This document shows positions 45,629-55,201 of a stretch of 64,000 bases of DNA, in pieces. The DNA is from Angiostrongylus vasorum (Eukaryota; Nematoda; Chromadorea; Rhabditida; Metastrongylidae). The position numbers and the translations under genes are program-made. The notes under the pieces were generated by a model. It was not told the DNA's origin, searched no databases, and saw only the letters and a program-made list of their open reading frames with translations. The stretch lies in contig JADANN010000307.1 of the NCBI GenBank assembly GCA_018806985.1, forward strand, positions 1 through 64,000. Reading direction: 5' to 3'. Every line of letters starts with the position of its first letter. Position 1 is the first letter of the stretch.

Positions 45629-48600
45629 GTTCGTCTATCTTGTCTTTTTTTTTGTTTAAAAGTATTCTTCTTTACACAGTGCACATACCGTTCTCAATCT
45701 TTACCCACTTTATCTTAAAGTAATCGACAGAAAGCGGAAATTGTCCTCACCGTCAACATGTTTTCATTGCTTCCGATTTGTAAGCTCTTCTCTGAAAACT
45801 GTTCGATGACTTTCTTCTTTTGCACGAAGTATTGCTAGTATTTCTGACACATACACTGCCGTATGCATTGACTTAAATGCATACATAGGGGACCAAAGCA
45901 GGTGGTATGCGCAGGGTTCAAAGCACACCGTGAGCGGAGAAAAAACTGGGTCTTTTTGCACGCCAACGTCATCGGGGATTAAACATAGTCGCTCATCTGT
46001 TAAACCCTGTTTTCTATGAAGAAGGTTAGTGATAATTTCACGAGGTATTTCGGGTTGCTACAGGATATCAAGGTCGCGTATAGCGCAGTGGAAGGAAGCG
46101 CTCTGAAATACACAAGAGATCGATCCCCCGCGCCCCGGGTCCACCAGGCCCTGCATACCTCCTGGTTCGGCATATTGCTACAAGACTAGTCTGGAGGATA
46201 GTATCACTGGTTCGATACATCGACAGGCCACAACGAGTGATTGTAAAGCCTATACATGCATTCAGTCACCTCCAACAATGCTTAGTGAAGTCGAACGCAT
46301 TCCTCAGGGGATTGATCAACGCCAAGAGCCTTATCCTTTTTTATATACAGGGTACCAAGTGCCATTTGACTATCGTGTAGTTGAGATTGTTGGTCTAGTG
46401 CATCACCTCAAGTGCGAGAAAGACCCAGACTATGAATGGCTCGACAGGTAAAGATTTTGTTAGTTTTTATAGAAGCAACCATCTTCCATTTGCTGTTCAC
46501 TGCATGGTTTCTTTTCTTTATTCATTAAGGATTCGAACACCCAGAGCAACAAACGAGGCCCGTCAGTCAGCTATGCGTGATGCGTTGAAGAATGCAGCAG
46601 TGAGCTTAGCTCACAAGGTTTACAAGTACCAGTGCAATCTCGTTTGTGGGTATGTGCAAAAAAGTCCAGTCAGCTTCCACATATGAGACATATCTTCTAG
46701 GAAACTGCTACGTATCTCTTTTTTTTTCTTTTTTTTTACTACTTTTTGACTACAGATATCGAGAGTACTTGGACATTGAGGGTTCTTCTACAGATCTGTT
46801 CACTGTGCGCGTTTTGGGCACTGCACTTCGGATTGAAAAAGGAAAAGATGCAGGTTATTTTTCCGGAAACTTGCACTTCATTAGTTAATCATTTGCTAAA
46901 ATTCGCCGTTTAGAACATACGTGGGGTACCATGGAAATATTTGAATACATCGTTTAATAAATGTGTGGCGCAGTGGTCGGAGGTGCCCTGTAATACACAT
47001 GAGATCGATCCCAGCGCGGCAGACTCACCAAGTCTGCTATCCTTCCGGGGTGGGCAAATTGGTACCACACTTGTCTGGGAGGGTAGCAGCACTGGCTCGG
47101 CACATCAGTAGGCCACTGCGAGTCGTTGTAAAGGGCAGATACACATTCAACCACCTCCAACGATACTTAATGAAGTCGAATGCATGGCGCATCCCTAAAG
47201 GATTCATAAACGTAGAGAGCTTTATCCTTTTTTATCCTTTTGCATCATCTAGGATTCAAGTACTCTAAAGCATATGACAATTGTTGTCATGATGCTTGGA
47301 TACAGTGTATATTTGTAAATTTGACAAGAGTAGATGTAAAAAATTAATTTGAGGAAAGTGAATACAGAGAAAGCTTCCGTATCGGATCTTTGAGAAGGTG
47401 TCATTGAACTCACTTCTAAGGTTTTGCAACAGCGGGAAAGAACTCCACTACCTACACATTTATTTGGGGGGTATTTATCCTCTTATGCCTTTTTTCACTC
47501 CTCCACCATCGTATTTCCTAATTTCTTTGCATTCATTGGCTGGCTTTGTAACAGTGGTAATTTCTCGATACTAAGTGAACCTTTCGAAACTAGTTACCTT
47601 CCAAATGACAGTTTCTCCTTTCAGACATATGGAGTGAACATGTGCATTTTCCTATACTTACCATCAATGAGGTACCTCAGAATAGGTGCGTTCTGTCTGG
47701 AAACTGTTGTAGCGGATCAAATTCGAGAGCCCACATATATTTTCCAGAAGAGTTGTTTAGGCAGTGTGGGACCGGAGCTATTGTTGCGGTTCGTGCTGTC
47801 CATATATTAGAGGATGACGACGACGATCCAGAGCTTACCAGGAAAAGGTGATGTTTGCTGACTTTTCGAAATATATCAGCCCTTAGAATGGATACCATTT
47901 CTGGAACTTCGTTTTCAGCTGGTGGAATGATCTTCGTGCGGAATGTCACCAGCAGGCAGTAGCTGTTGAATGTAATCTTATAATAGGATATTCCGAGCAG
48001 TTCACTGTTAATGATGGTTTGTGCGCTAATGTATTTGTGAATTTTGACTGAGTTTTCTATGTTCCCAGTCGGAGGCGCCCTACAGTACACATGGGATCGA
48101 CTTCTTCGCCCCAGGTTCACCAAGCCCTCCCACTACTCCGGGGTCGCCAGATTGATACCAAACTTGTCTAGGAGGGTAGCAGCACTAACTCGATACATCT
48201 ATAGAGTACCACGAGTTATTGTAAAGCCCAGATATGCATTTAATCGCCTCCAGCGATGCTTAATGAAGTGGAACCCATAGCGCATCCTTCAGGGATTGAG
48301 CAACGCCGAGAGCTTTTTTGTCTAGTAAGGATTTGTGACATCTAATGACCTTTTAACTCCATGTATTTCACTTTATACTATTTATTTTTACGGTGTTACC
48401 TAATTATATTCTGCATTTCTTGTCTTCTGGGTAGAAAAAGAATGAAGCTAATGAAAGAACGAAAGGAGTATTCTGTGTCAGAGTCCTGTCTTCATGAAAT
48501 CTCAGGATACCGACTAACTGCGCTAAAGACTGTTTGTAGATTATCGGCTATTCAACAAACCATAACAGAAAACTGCTTGAAAGAAAAAGCGAAACGAAGG

Positions 48601-50502
48601 ACGCGCATGATGTAGTGGTGAACGCATTAACCCCCAGAAAGGGTAATATCGTGTTCGATCCCCACCGCAGACATCTGCCCTCCTGACTTTTGCAAATATC
48701 TCAACAATATTATGGTTTTATTTCTGAGAATAAACTTGTTGCCCTGGTCTTCCTTACAGTCCAATTGTGGAAACTGCTATGTCAGGGGCATCCTCCGCAA
48801 CTAGCCTACCGAATGGAAATATCGTACTGTTCTAACGTTAAGTCCATCGTTCTTCACCACAGTTATCAACACTACCAAAGCAAGAGCTTATTCGATGTGA
48901 CCCACGTAATTCTGTTATTATTGATATGCGTGTAACACTGCGGGTAGCTTGTCGGGCTTTGTCATGGGCCTGGCTATACATATTAAGCGTGACTCGTGTA
49001 GAATAAACGTGCACTTTTCTGTTTTAAGTGACACTGAACTGCTTTCGTATATTTTAATCACTTGGTTGAAAAAATTTCAGCTAAATTGACATGTTAGACA
49101 CGAGCTTTTTATGCAAGAACACCCACGTATGATGTTCTTGAATACGTCTCTACACATGCAAAATGATGTGTCGGTCCATGCAGAGAATGTGAATCCACCG
49201 TCTGAGTCCACCTTCTAAGGTCATGGAAAAGGTCGCTTTTCGTCAGAGCTGCCACAGGGGCAGTCCACCCGGTCTTGTCAGTAACTGCCTCGCAGTCACG
49301 CAGTCACTGAAAATGATCCTCATGGGTGCGGGAATTAGCACCATTTGTTCTGTTCGCCGTTGGAGGGATAAGAATATGTGATGAAATTTGTCGTCGAGAT
49401 CATTTTCTCATGTGCATTGCAGGTATAGCACTAATTGGATGCACCGGCACTGCTGTGGTGATGGGTCGAAAAGAAGAAGCAAGTGTCTTTGGATGGGATA
49501 TTTCGTTTGGTCAGGCGGCAAACGAAAAGAAATCGAAGGTATTCTGATTGAATTCTGCGGTTTTTAATGTACCAGCTAGGAACGTGTGGTGCATTGGCTA
49601 GAGTGTCTTGCAATGCACACTGAATTGGTCGCTGGTTCGATCCCACGTTCCAGCCTTAGCGAGCCTTTCATTTCTATGGGGTCGAGAAGTTGGTTTCATA
49701 ACTGTCCGTGAGGACAGTGGCACTGACTATGTCAGGTGACTGCTGCTAGTTGTTCTATAGGCCAGATATGCACTCAATCACCTCTATGGTGTTTGATGAA
49801 CTGGAAAGCATGGGGCATCTCCTAGGGATTTGTCGGAACCTGGGACATGTGTGTATTTCTTCTTTCAGTTGATCTCAAAATTTCGATCGAGTCATGTTTT
49901 CTTTTGAAAACCTTTTAGTGCTTAGGAATGCCGAGAAGTACGAGCTGATTCACATGTGCGACATTCTTTTATGTGTTCACAGTTTCATACTCCACTTCAA
50001 GCTGGACGTACGCCGTTCAACGTTACTACTCATGTTTGTTCTTCTTGCAGGTATGATGTAACCTTATCGAGTGAAATCGTACATGACATATGATCTACTT
50101 GGATATTTGGGTGGCCCATCTTCACTGGTTGTGCAGGCCCCAGCATAAGTTCCATTTTTTTCGCAGTTTTGCTGACTTAGCCAATGTGGTTCCCTGGAGT
50201 CTGGAGGTCGGCCAGGCCAAAGTTTGCCCCAGGTCTCCACCACCACAGGCAGTCGCCGTCCTTGTGGATCATAGAGAGATTTGCCACCATGCGACTAGTT
50301 TGACACCAGGACGGTGGTGGACCCTGTTGGTTTCCTCTTAGGTGGGCTTCCTGATGGAAGCGCCGAACTCCTTCTCAGCTTGGAAGGCCTTGTTGGGTGG
50401 ATGAATCCCCCGCTATACATCGTAGCCTGACACCCAAAAACACCTTCCAGCCGCGAGGCGGTAAACCGTTGGGATGGCATATGATATATGATGTATAGTA
50501 TA

Positions 50503-50536
<34 letters not shown>

Positions 50537-53500
50537 GCATATATGTATGTATATGCCGAACTTGCTATAAGTAATATAACTGACACAAAAACAAGGAATT
50601 GTATAGGTGGAAAAATACTTGAAACATTCCTGCTATAAGAGCAACGAGAAGGTCATAACAGTATATATATTTTAGAATTGGTTCAGTCACTGATTTCTTA
50701 ATATGTACTACATCTTGTCCTCCTCCACAATGCCTCATTGGGCCAAAGTCATTTATCCAGGTATTTCTTGTATCTAATTGCTTTCTGCTTTTATATATTG
50801 TCTACAATTCCCTACAGTCTATGGCAGCGCTGAGTTTTATAAATGAAATTTTTCAAGTAACCATGTGGGAGCGTAGTATGCTGTTTGCATTATTTTTAAT
50901 AGATGGGTGAGTCCATTAGAGAACCAAGAAAATCTGAAATTTCCAGGTATCCGTCACGAAGAAATTATCCACCAGTCTGAATGAGGCGGAGGAGTACGCC
51001 ACTGAAGTTAGCAATGTCAGGCTGCTCTTCCATGTTTTATTTTCTTTTTCCTTCATTTTAGATGGTTTTCACACTTGCCTAATTTAATGGAGAGCATGTG
51101 GTTTGTTACGAGTCTCATGTGGTTACCCTTAGGCACATGTGGATAATGGATGATTCGTTGGTTTTACAGTGTTTAGTTTCATTCATGCTTAGCAGGGAAA
51201 CGCATAAGCTTCCAAATACTTCCTGGTTATTTTCTGGAAAACAGATAGGGTAGTGCTTTAGTTCTGATGACCAAAAAATACCGGGACTTAATCTAGTTTA
51301 ACATTGACAAGAAAGGCTTTCTATTGACTTTAGGAAAGGATGATGAGCTACTTACGAGTTCATTTGTTTTACTGGTTCCCTTAAAGCGTGGAATGGTGCG
51401 GATGGATATCTTTTAACTGGAAACATTTTTCAAAGGAAGCATTATTTCTTGGTGCTGAAAAACCTAACATGGTTGACGACTTGGGCTTTCAATCCATGAA
51501 TTTTATCATCGGAGCCACCTCCGAAATAATTCTCCAAGTGTGACGTTTTAGTGCAGCGAAAGAACTGTATAGTGATCTGTGTTTAATATGCTATAGACTG
51601 CTGTGGGCAAAAACTATAACAAAATGAGTTGATACTGGCTCAGCTTAACTCCCTTGAAGATCACACTGTTTATAGTTAACGCATCCTTTTGGAGTGATGC
51701 GTGTTACCTTGCACACCAATCGTATTGAATTGATATCAATTTCTACCAACCGATTTGTTCTTCTCTTTCCCCACGTTAAAGTGGAAATCTATCACATCAG
51801 GCCTTAAGTGTCAAAAGATATTGCACCGATAAGGAACAACCACATGAGGACGCTGAACTTTAGTCGGGTTTAACATCGGAGATCAGATAGGCAGTATAAC
51901 GAGGTTAAGCATTGCTACTTAATGCACTGCCTAAAATACACTTAGAAAATGTTTTCAAATTTAAGGCTGAGACGATAATAGAGCTCTGAAAACTTCCGTA
52001 GCGACGTTCTTCTTCAATACGATTATTAATGTAAAGGTTGGAGTTTGGAATGGTGGCGTCCACCTACCGAAATAGTTCAACAGCCTTAACAATCGCGCGA
52101 CGACGCCTAATCTCGGGTTTGTTGCAGAAAGGACGACGCGTATTTTTCAGGAAATGACTTTGCTCTATCGTTCTATCGGTATGAGTGATATTATGGTGCT
52201 ATTTGCTGTGTATTACTATAGAGCATCATGTAAAAGCATTATGGCCAGCATTGGAAGAATTTTGCAACTTATGGTTCTCTATTTCAGTTACTTTTACACC
52301 CAGTTTACATACAGCATTTTGTCGTATTTTATATGGCTATCATTCACTGTAGCAGTTAAAATTGAAATGGTTTTGTATATGTATAGTACAGTTATATGTA
52401 TAATATACGTATATTCCTAAGTGCAGGGTAGAGCTTCTACCGACCAACCAACGCCCAACACAACATCTGCGTTCTACGAGCTGTCAGTTGGTAGCAAAAA
52501 GTGCAGGAAAATAGCTCTTTGTGTTAAAGTAAGCCCCTGGGAAGAAAGTGAAACCTTTTAGTGTCATACCGGTCCCTCCCGCAAAACAACACCTATAAAT
52601 GTCACTCGTTGCGGAAGTGTTAAAACACTGCGTACAAGAAGAATTGGGGCGTCAGAATTCAGTGAGGTGAATGCCGTAATGATCGTAATTTACCACTTTT
52701 CTTTAGGTTTTGCCGTTTATTGACCACGATCTTTATAATAGCTTGATATGTGAGGCCAAATCTCTAAATCCAAATGCGAACGTGATTTTCGACGTACATT
52801 GCACGTATTCCATGTCTGATTCTATTCTTGTGTGTGTTGTGACGGGTGTACTGGGACGTCTCATATGTCTGTCGGTAAGTTAGACATTGGTCTTTGAAGG
52901 TTCAACACTTTTACTTGTCTTACAGTTCCATCCTAAATTGCAATTTTGTTTAGCGCGATGTTTCCCTTTCTCCTTCATTATCGAAAGTTCATTCTTTGAC
53001 CAATCTTCAACAAGCAAATGATGCTAAACGCTTTTCTTGGGGAACTGTGAGGGAGGCTATACGTTTTAAGCCATCTACCACCTCGAGTATCACCCTCAAG
53101 ATACTAAATCTTAAGTGAGTAGAACAAAAAATATAAATGTAAGGATGTGAAAATATGGTTGGAAGAGGAGAAAAGTGTATGAACTGGGAAGAGAAAGTGT
53201 TCTTTTTTTTTAGACCACCTCTCTTAGACTTTGGTGAAGACTCTGCATCAAAAAATCGCCTGCACTTGAACACATTTGTGGGTAAGATTCGTCGGCGTCA
53301 GCACGAGAAGCAGTACGTCAGTCACATTGTATTCGACCGTCACCTGAGCACATCTATTGGTCTTCTTGATCCAGCTACAGCTTGCAATAGCACTGCGGTA
53401 CTCTTATCTTTTGTGGTTTTTTTTCTTTTTGAGTCCGTTCATAAAATCCACTTCTGCTTTTTGCTCGTAATAGCACCAAAAGTTTTTCATTGAGCACCTT

Positions 53501-53665
53501 GGCAACGTTTTGAAGGTCTGTAGTTGTAACTTATTAAATGTGGGCTTACGCAACATTCTAGATTGCTGGAATGCACCTCTCACCGAGCTTGAGGAACTCG
53601 CTGCTTATTAAGGAAGGAAATCAACAAGCACGAATCCTGACAAGGTGGAGTGACGTTTTCATAAG
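43250..53665 (+). CDS. C2CD5: C2CD5 (CDP138) homologue, 5'-incomplete multi-exon gene
   Basis: C2CD5 is a calcium- and lipid-binding C2-domain protein implicated in membrane traffic (GLUT4 vesicle insertion in mammals). Exons in phase: 43,250-43,404; 44,321-44,466; 45,545-45,628; 46,351-46,447; 46,530-46,649; 46,756-46,853; 47,625-47,847; 47,919-48,016; 49,423-49,538; 49,926-50,050; 50,676-50,760; 50,818-50,856; 50,947-51,006; 52,427-52,528; 52,562-52,666; 52,707-52,874; 52,954-53,114; 53,214-53,397; 53,474-53,515; 53,562-53,665. That is about 770 codons without a stop (human protein about 1,000). The first exon(s), coding the C2 N-terminus, were not found upstream. Exons 50,818, 50,947 and those after 52,954 rest on phase and openness more than similarity. 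Six family A SINEs, one family B unit, one family C element and a MITE lie in its introns. Confidence 0.85.
43600..43880 (+). mobile_element. SINE family A in a C2CD5 intron
   Basis: Head GGCGTGTAGCGCAGTGGTCT, body TGGTACCAGACTTGTATGGG, end AACGCCAAGAGCTTCATTC. Sense to the gene. Confidence 0.9.
43988..44298. mobile_element. MITE with 96-97-bp terminal inverted repeats, TA-flanked
   Basis: TGAAAGCGTCGTTTTCTTG at 43,988 is repeated inverted, ending at 44,298. The arms (43,988-44,084 and 44,203-44,298) match except for one base in an A run. Both ends are flanked by TA, as expected for Tc1/mariner-type insertion. The roughly 118-base centre has no open frame. The right end is 22 bases from the acceptor of the C2CD5 exon at 44,321. 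Near-identity of the arms suggests a young copy. Confidence 0.92.
46073..46345 (+). mobile_element. SINE family A at a C2CD5 splice acceptor, with target duplication
   Basis: Head TCGCGTATAGCGCAGTGG, AGATCGATCCCCCGCGCCC, end GCCAAGAGCCTTATCCTTTT. The flanks are TACAGGATATCAAG (46,059-46,072) and TACAGGGTACCAAG (46,346-46,359), 12 of 14 identical. The right flank is the functional acceptor plus the start of the exon at 46,351. Confidence 0.88.
46351..46853 (+). CDS. C2CD5: C2CD5 exons: first repeat of the conserved core
   Basis: Exon 46,351-46,447 reads YQVPFDYRVVEIVGLVHHL, then EKDPDYEWLDR (family: NEDPEYQWIDR). Exon 46,530-46,649 reads IRTPRATNEARQ (family IRTPRASNEARQ), then KYQCNLVCG. Exon 46,756-46,853 reads YREYLDIEGSSTDLFTVRVL, then GTALRIEK (family: DLEGESGLVVRAIGTACTLDK). 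All three introns begin GT and end AG, and phases agree. Confidence 0.92.
46961..47241 (+). mobile_element. SINE family A in a C2CD5 intron
   Basis: Head ATGTGTGGCGCAGTGGTCGG, TGAGATCGATCCCAGCGCGG, end GTAGAGAGCTTTATCC and T-rich tail. Sense to the gene, starting about 107 bases after exon 46,853. Confidence 0.9.
47625..49538 (+). CDS. C2CD5: C2CD5 exons: second repeat of the conserved core
   Basis: Exon 47,625-47,847 reads VHFPILTINEVPQ, then CGTGAIVAVRAVHILEDDDD (family: FPFFTLTAFPP, then VVSARSVKLLD). Exon 47,919-48,016 reads WWNDLRAECHQQA, then CNLIIGYSEQ (family: WWAEIRQEIKSHA, then CHAVVGYSES). Exon 49,423-49,538 reads ALIGCTGTAVVM (family: ILSASGTAAVL). Phases 1-2, 2-1 and 1-0 join with no stop. 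The Asp run DDDDD is not expected in the family. Confidence 0.9.
48062..48320 (+). mobile_element. SINE family A, 5'-truncated
   Basis: It begins at CAGTCGGAGGCGCCCTACAG (A-box half missing) and continues through GGGATCGACTTCTTCGCCCC to CGCCGAGAGCTTTTTTG. It starts about 46 bases after the donor of exon 48,016. Sense. Confidence 0.88.
48585..48735 (+). mobile_element. Family B tRNA-like unit, single, with clear A and B boxes
   Basis: CGAAACGAAGGACGCGC, then TGATGTAGTGGTGAACGC (A-box-like) and GTGTTCGATCCCC (B-box-like, about 45 bases later), then CCGCAGACATCTGCC and AAATATCTCAACAATATTATG. This is the copy whose internal promoter boxes look best preserved. Confidence 0.8.
49579..49862 (+). 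mobile_element. SINE A-related element with tRNA-like head
   Basis: The first 74 bases (49,579-49,652) have ends that pair, GGAACGTG with CACGTTCC, an A-box-like TGGTGCATTGGCTAGAG and a perfect B box GGTTCGATCCC at 49,634-49,644. The body follows family A (GGCCAGATATGCACTCAATC, CATGGGGCATCTCC) with strong divergence. The tRNA fold is not canonical: the anticodon and T stems mispair. So this is a SINE head and not a tRNA gene. It starts 41 bases after exon 49,538. Confidence 0.8.
49926..50760 (+). CDS. C2CD5: C2CD5 exons: cysteine-containing segment
   Basis: Exon 49,926-50,050 (after TGCTTAG) reads HSFMCSQFHTPLQAG, then PFNVTTHVCSSCR (family: GFCHIPYDEL, then PFPAHLTYCYNCR). Two Cys pairs are kept, perhaps metal-binding. 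Exon 50,676-50,760 reads VTDFLICTTSC, then CLIGPKSFIQ (family: VPDVLFTTIDL, then IGKGCLIQARL). The codon split AG+A agrees. A family C element and an AT repeat lie in the intron between them. Confidence 0.85.
50090..50476 (-). mobile_element. Family C element, minus strand, in a C2CD5 intron
   Basis: Plus view starts ATCTACTTGGATATTTGGGT and TCTTCACTGGTTGTGCAGGC, and ends GCCGCGAGGCGGTAAACCG plus TTGGG. All internal landmarks of the family are present. An AT microsatellite abuts its 5' end. Confidence 0.88.
50478..50556. repeat. AT-rich microsatellite
   Basis: Imperfect ATATGATATATG followed by a pure AT run (about 50,514-50,533) and CATGCATATATGTATGTATA. It sits directly against the family C element. 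Confidence 0.9.
50818..51006 (+). CDS. C2CD5: C2CD5 exons, tentative
   Basis: 50,818-50,856 (13 codons, SMAALSFINEIFQ) and 50,947-51,006 (20 codons, VSVTKKLSTSLNEAEEYATE) each have AG acceptors and GT donors (GTAACC, GTTAGC) and preserve phase 0 between exons 50,760 and 52,427. They have no clear match to the vertebrate protein, which is variable here, so one or both could be intronic. Confidence 0.45.
51010..52420. other. C2CD5 intron, no recognised insert
   Basis: AT-rich, no SINE, RTE or family C landmarks. A hydrophobic 88-codon frame (52,154-52,420) is a product of T-rich sequence and has no splice-phase support. Confidence 0.5.
52427..52874 (+). CDS. C2CD5: C2CD5 exons: linker and third conserved core segment
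   Basis: 52,427-52,528 and 52,562-52,666 are phase-0 exons with a 33-base intron, coding a Ser/Thr-rich linker ending RTRRIGASEFSE. 52,707-52,874 (after CTTTAG, intron of 40 bases) reads VLPFIDHDLYNSLICEAKSL, then ANVIFDVHC and VTGVLGRLICLS. It aligns with the family segment LLPFMEYEVHTQLMNKLKL, then FGLRIQITV and ASATGVYLAALP. Donor GTAAGT. Confidence 0.85.
52954..53665 (+). CDS. C2CD5: C2CD5 exons: downstream part, lower confidence
   Basis: 52,954-53,114 (SLSPSLSKVHSLTNLQQAND), 53,214-53,397 (PLLDFGEDSAS, then IRRRQHEKQYVSHIVFDRHL), 53,474-53,515 (HQKFFIEHLGNVLK) and 53,562-53,665 (IAGMHLSPSLRNSLLIKEGN, then RWSDVFIR). All have GT-AG borders and unbroken phase. FIEHLGNVL and LLIKEGN may correspond to the family's KYLGIINMFFIRETTSLREEGG. 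Similarity is otherwise low. The last exon ends in phase 2. Confidence 0.65.
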
Positions 53666-53939
53666 GTATGGGTTAATCTTGGGCAATTTCATTGTTACGA
53701 TTTTTTGAGCACCTCTCAAATGCATTGTACTGTTAATTTGGAACATAAGTCATGGCGAATTTTGACCACATTTTAATTTTTGATTCTGTATATCAAGAGC
53801 ATCTGTGGGAATTGAGTATGTCATCCCTCAAGGGTCTACTAATTTGTTCCAGTCTTCACAAATTTTCCTTCAATAGACAGATACTGATGATTACCTGTGG
53901 TGAAGATCTGAGAACGCTGTAGTACGCCAATGTCAGAAT

Positions 53940-54140
53940 TCGAGGCAAAATCAGTCCAAGAATATTCGACAACATTCATGAGGAAAGCAAAATATTCATG
54001 TGGAGGTCAAATTCATGCTCAAGTCGGAAGACTTTCATGAATGACAGATATAAAGAGCTGAAATCGAGAGAAGGAATTGCTCGGATCTCCATAATATATC
54101 AAGTCCAGTCATATAAGTAGAAAAACAATTATTCAGAACA
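53940..54140. repeat. Dispersed repeat E, copy 2
   Basis: ATTCGACAACATTCATGAGG, TCGGAAGACTTTCATGAATG and AGTCCAGTCATATAAGTAG parallel 39,640-39,810 in order and orientation. Confidence 0.5.
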
Positions 54141-54408
54141 CAGCGTTACTTACCCTCAACGTTAGCGTTTTTATCGTCATTATCAAGGGTTCCATTTTGG
54201 ACACTTCACTTCGGCAAAGAGCGAGGTCGCTGCGTCGCTAGTCGAAGAAGATAGCGGAGAAGCGGAGTTATTTTTGAGGTTCCTCGTTTTTTGTCTAACC
54301 TCTTATCGCGCATGTAAAGCTGCAAGGATCGGACCAACCGATAGTCTCAATGTCAACTACTTTTTCCTTCATTGCGAAAACATATTGTTCCACTGTGTTT
54401 ATTCTTAA

Positions 54409-54695
54409 AGCGCGTGTGGCGCAGTGGACGGAGGCGCCCTGCAACACATGAGATCGATCCGCGCGCCCATGGCTCATCAAGCCTTCCATCCTTCCGGGAT
54501 CGGCAAATTGGTACCAGACTTGTCAGAAAGGATAGCAGCAGTGGCTCGATACATCGGTAGGCCACCGCGAGTCATTTTAAAGGCCAGATATGCATTCAAT
54601 CACCTCCTACGATGCTTAATGAGGTCGAATGCATGGCGCATCCTTTAAAGATTGATCAACGCCGACAGCTTTATCTTTTTTCTTATCTTTTTAAT
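54409..54695 (+). mobile_element. SINE family A just upstream of a candidate acceptor
   Basis: Head AAGCGCGTGTGGCGCAGTGG, GAGATCGATCCGCGCGCCC, end CGCCGACAGCTTTATC followed by the T-rich tail TTTTTTCTTATCTTTTT. The next AG is the CACACAAG acceptor at 54,713. Sense to C2CD5. Confidence 0.9.
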
Positions 54696-54713
54696 TTTAT
54701 CCATTCACACAAG

Positions 54714-55201
54714 GAGAGCGTTTGTAAGAAGTGTGCTCCAAACGGTTGCTAGTTATACTGGAAAGAGAGCAGCAGTCAGCTTCAAAACGCTATCATCTCA
54801 AATTTGGTTTAGAGGAAAAGTCGTTGCGCGAATCGGTCATTATAGCGAAAATATAGTTTTGCTTATCCTGCATTCCGTTTCCCCCAAGGCAAGGCTGGCT
54901 ATTAGACGATCTCTGGAAAGAGCTCTAGGAAATCTGTGACATTGTGCGAGGGGACGAATACATTGCGTTACGAGTCAACTATGTTATATCCGCAATAAAG
55001 AGCGCCTGCATAGAAAACACAGAGTTGGACAAAGCATTCGCTTTGGCACATGTAGGATATAAAAGCATAGTGGAGAAGATCTTGAAACCAAGGTTTACAG
55101 TTATTTTTCAAGAATTTAAAACATCAGAGGGAAAATTCTTCAGAAGGTTTGTATCAGCCATTGGAATCGAGGAATTAACCGTAAGATGGGATGCGTCATA
55201 A
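54714..55201 (+). CDS. Open block: possible late C2CD5 exon joined to an unrecognised frame
   Basis: After CACACAAG, the frame entered with one base (matching the phase-2 donor at 53,665) reads RAFVRSVLQTVASYTGKRA, then AVSFKTLSSQIWF. This could match the family's HAFIAEVFAMVRAHVAALGG, then AVVSYIM. It then departs from the family (GHYSENIVLLILHSVSPKA) and stops at about 54,940. From 54,944 another frame reads GDEYIALRVNYVISAIKSAC and continues to 55,201. The two together look like one coding block with a frameshift. It may be a C2CD5 exon fused by chance to a different gene remnant, or a wholly separate pseudogene. Confidence 0.35.

Noticed and set aside
49579..49652. A functional tRNA gene
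   Set aside because: The ends pair and the B box is perfect, but the anticodon and T stems mispair, and the sequence continues into a SINE body.
52154..52420. Small multi-span membrane protein
   Set aside because: The hydrophobic frame comes from T-rich intron sequence between two phase-0 C2CD5 exons and lacks splice or start support.
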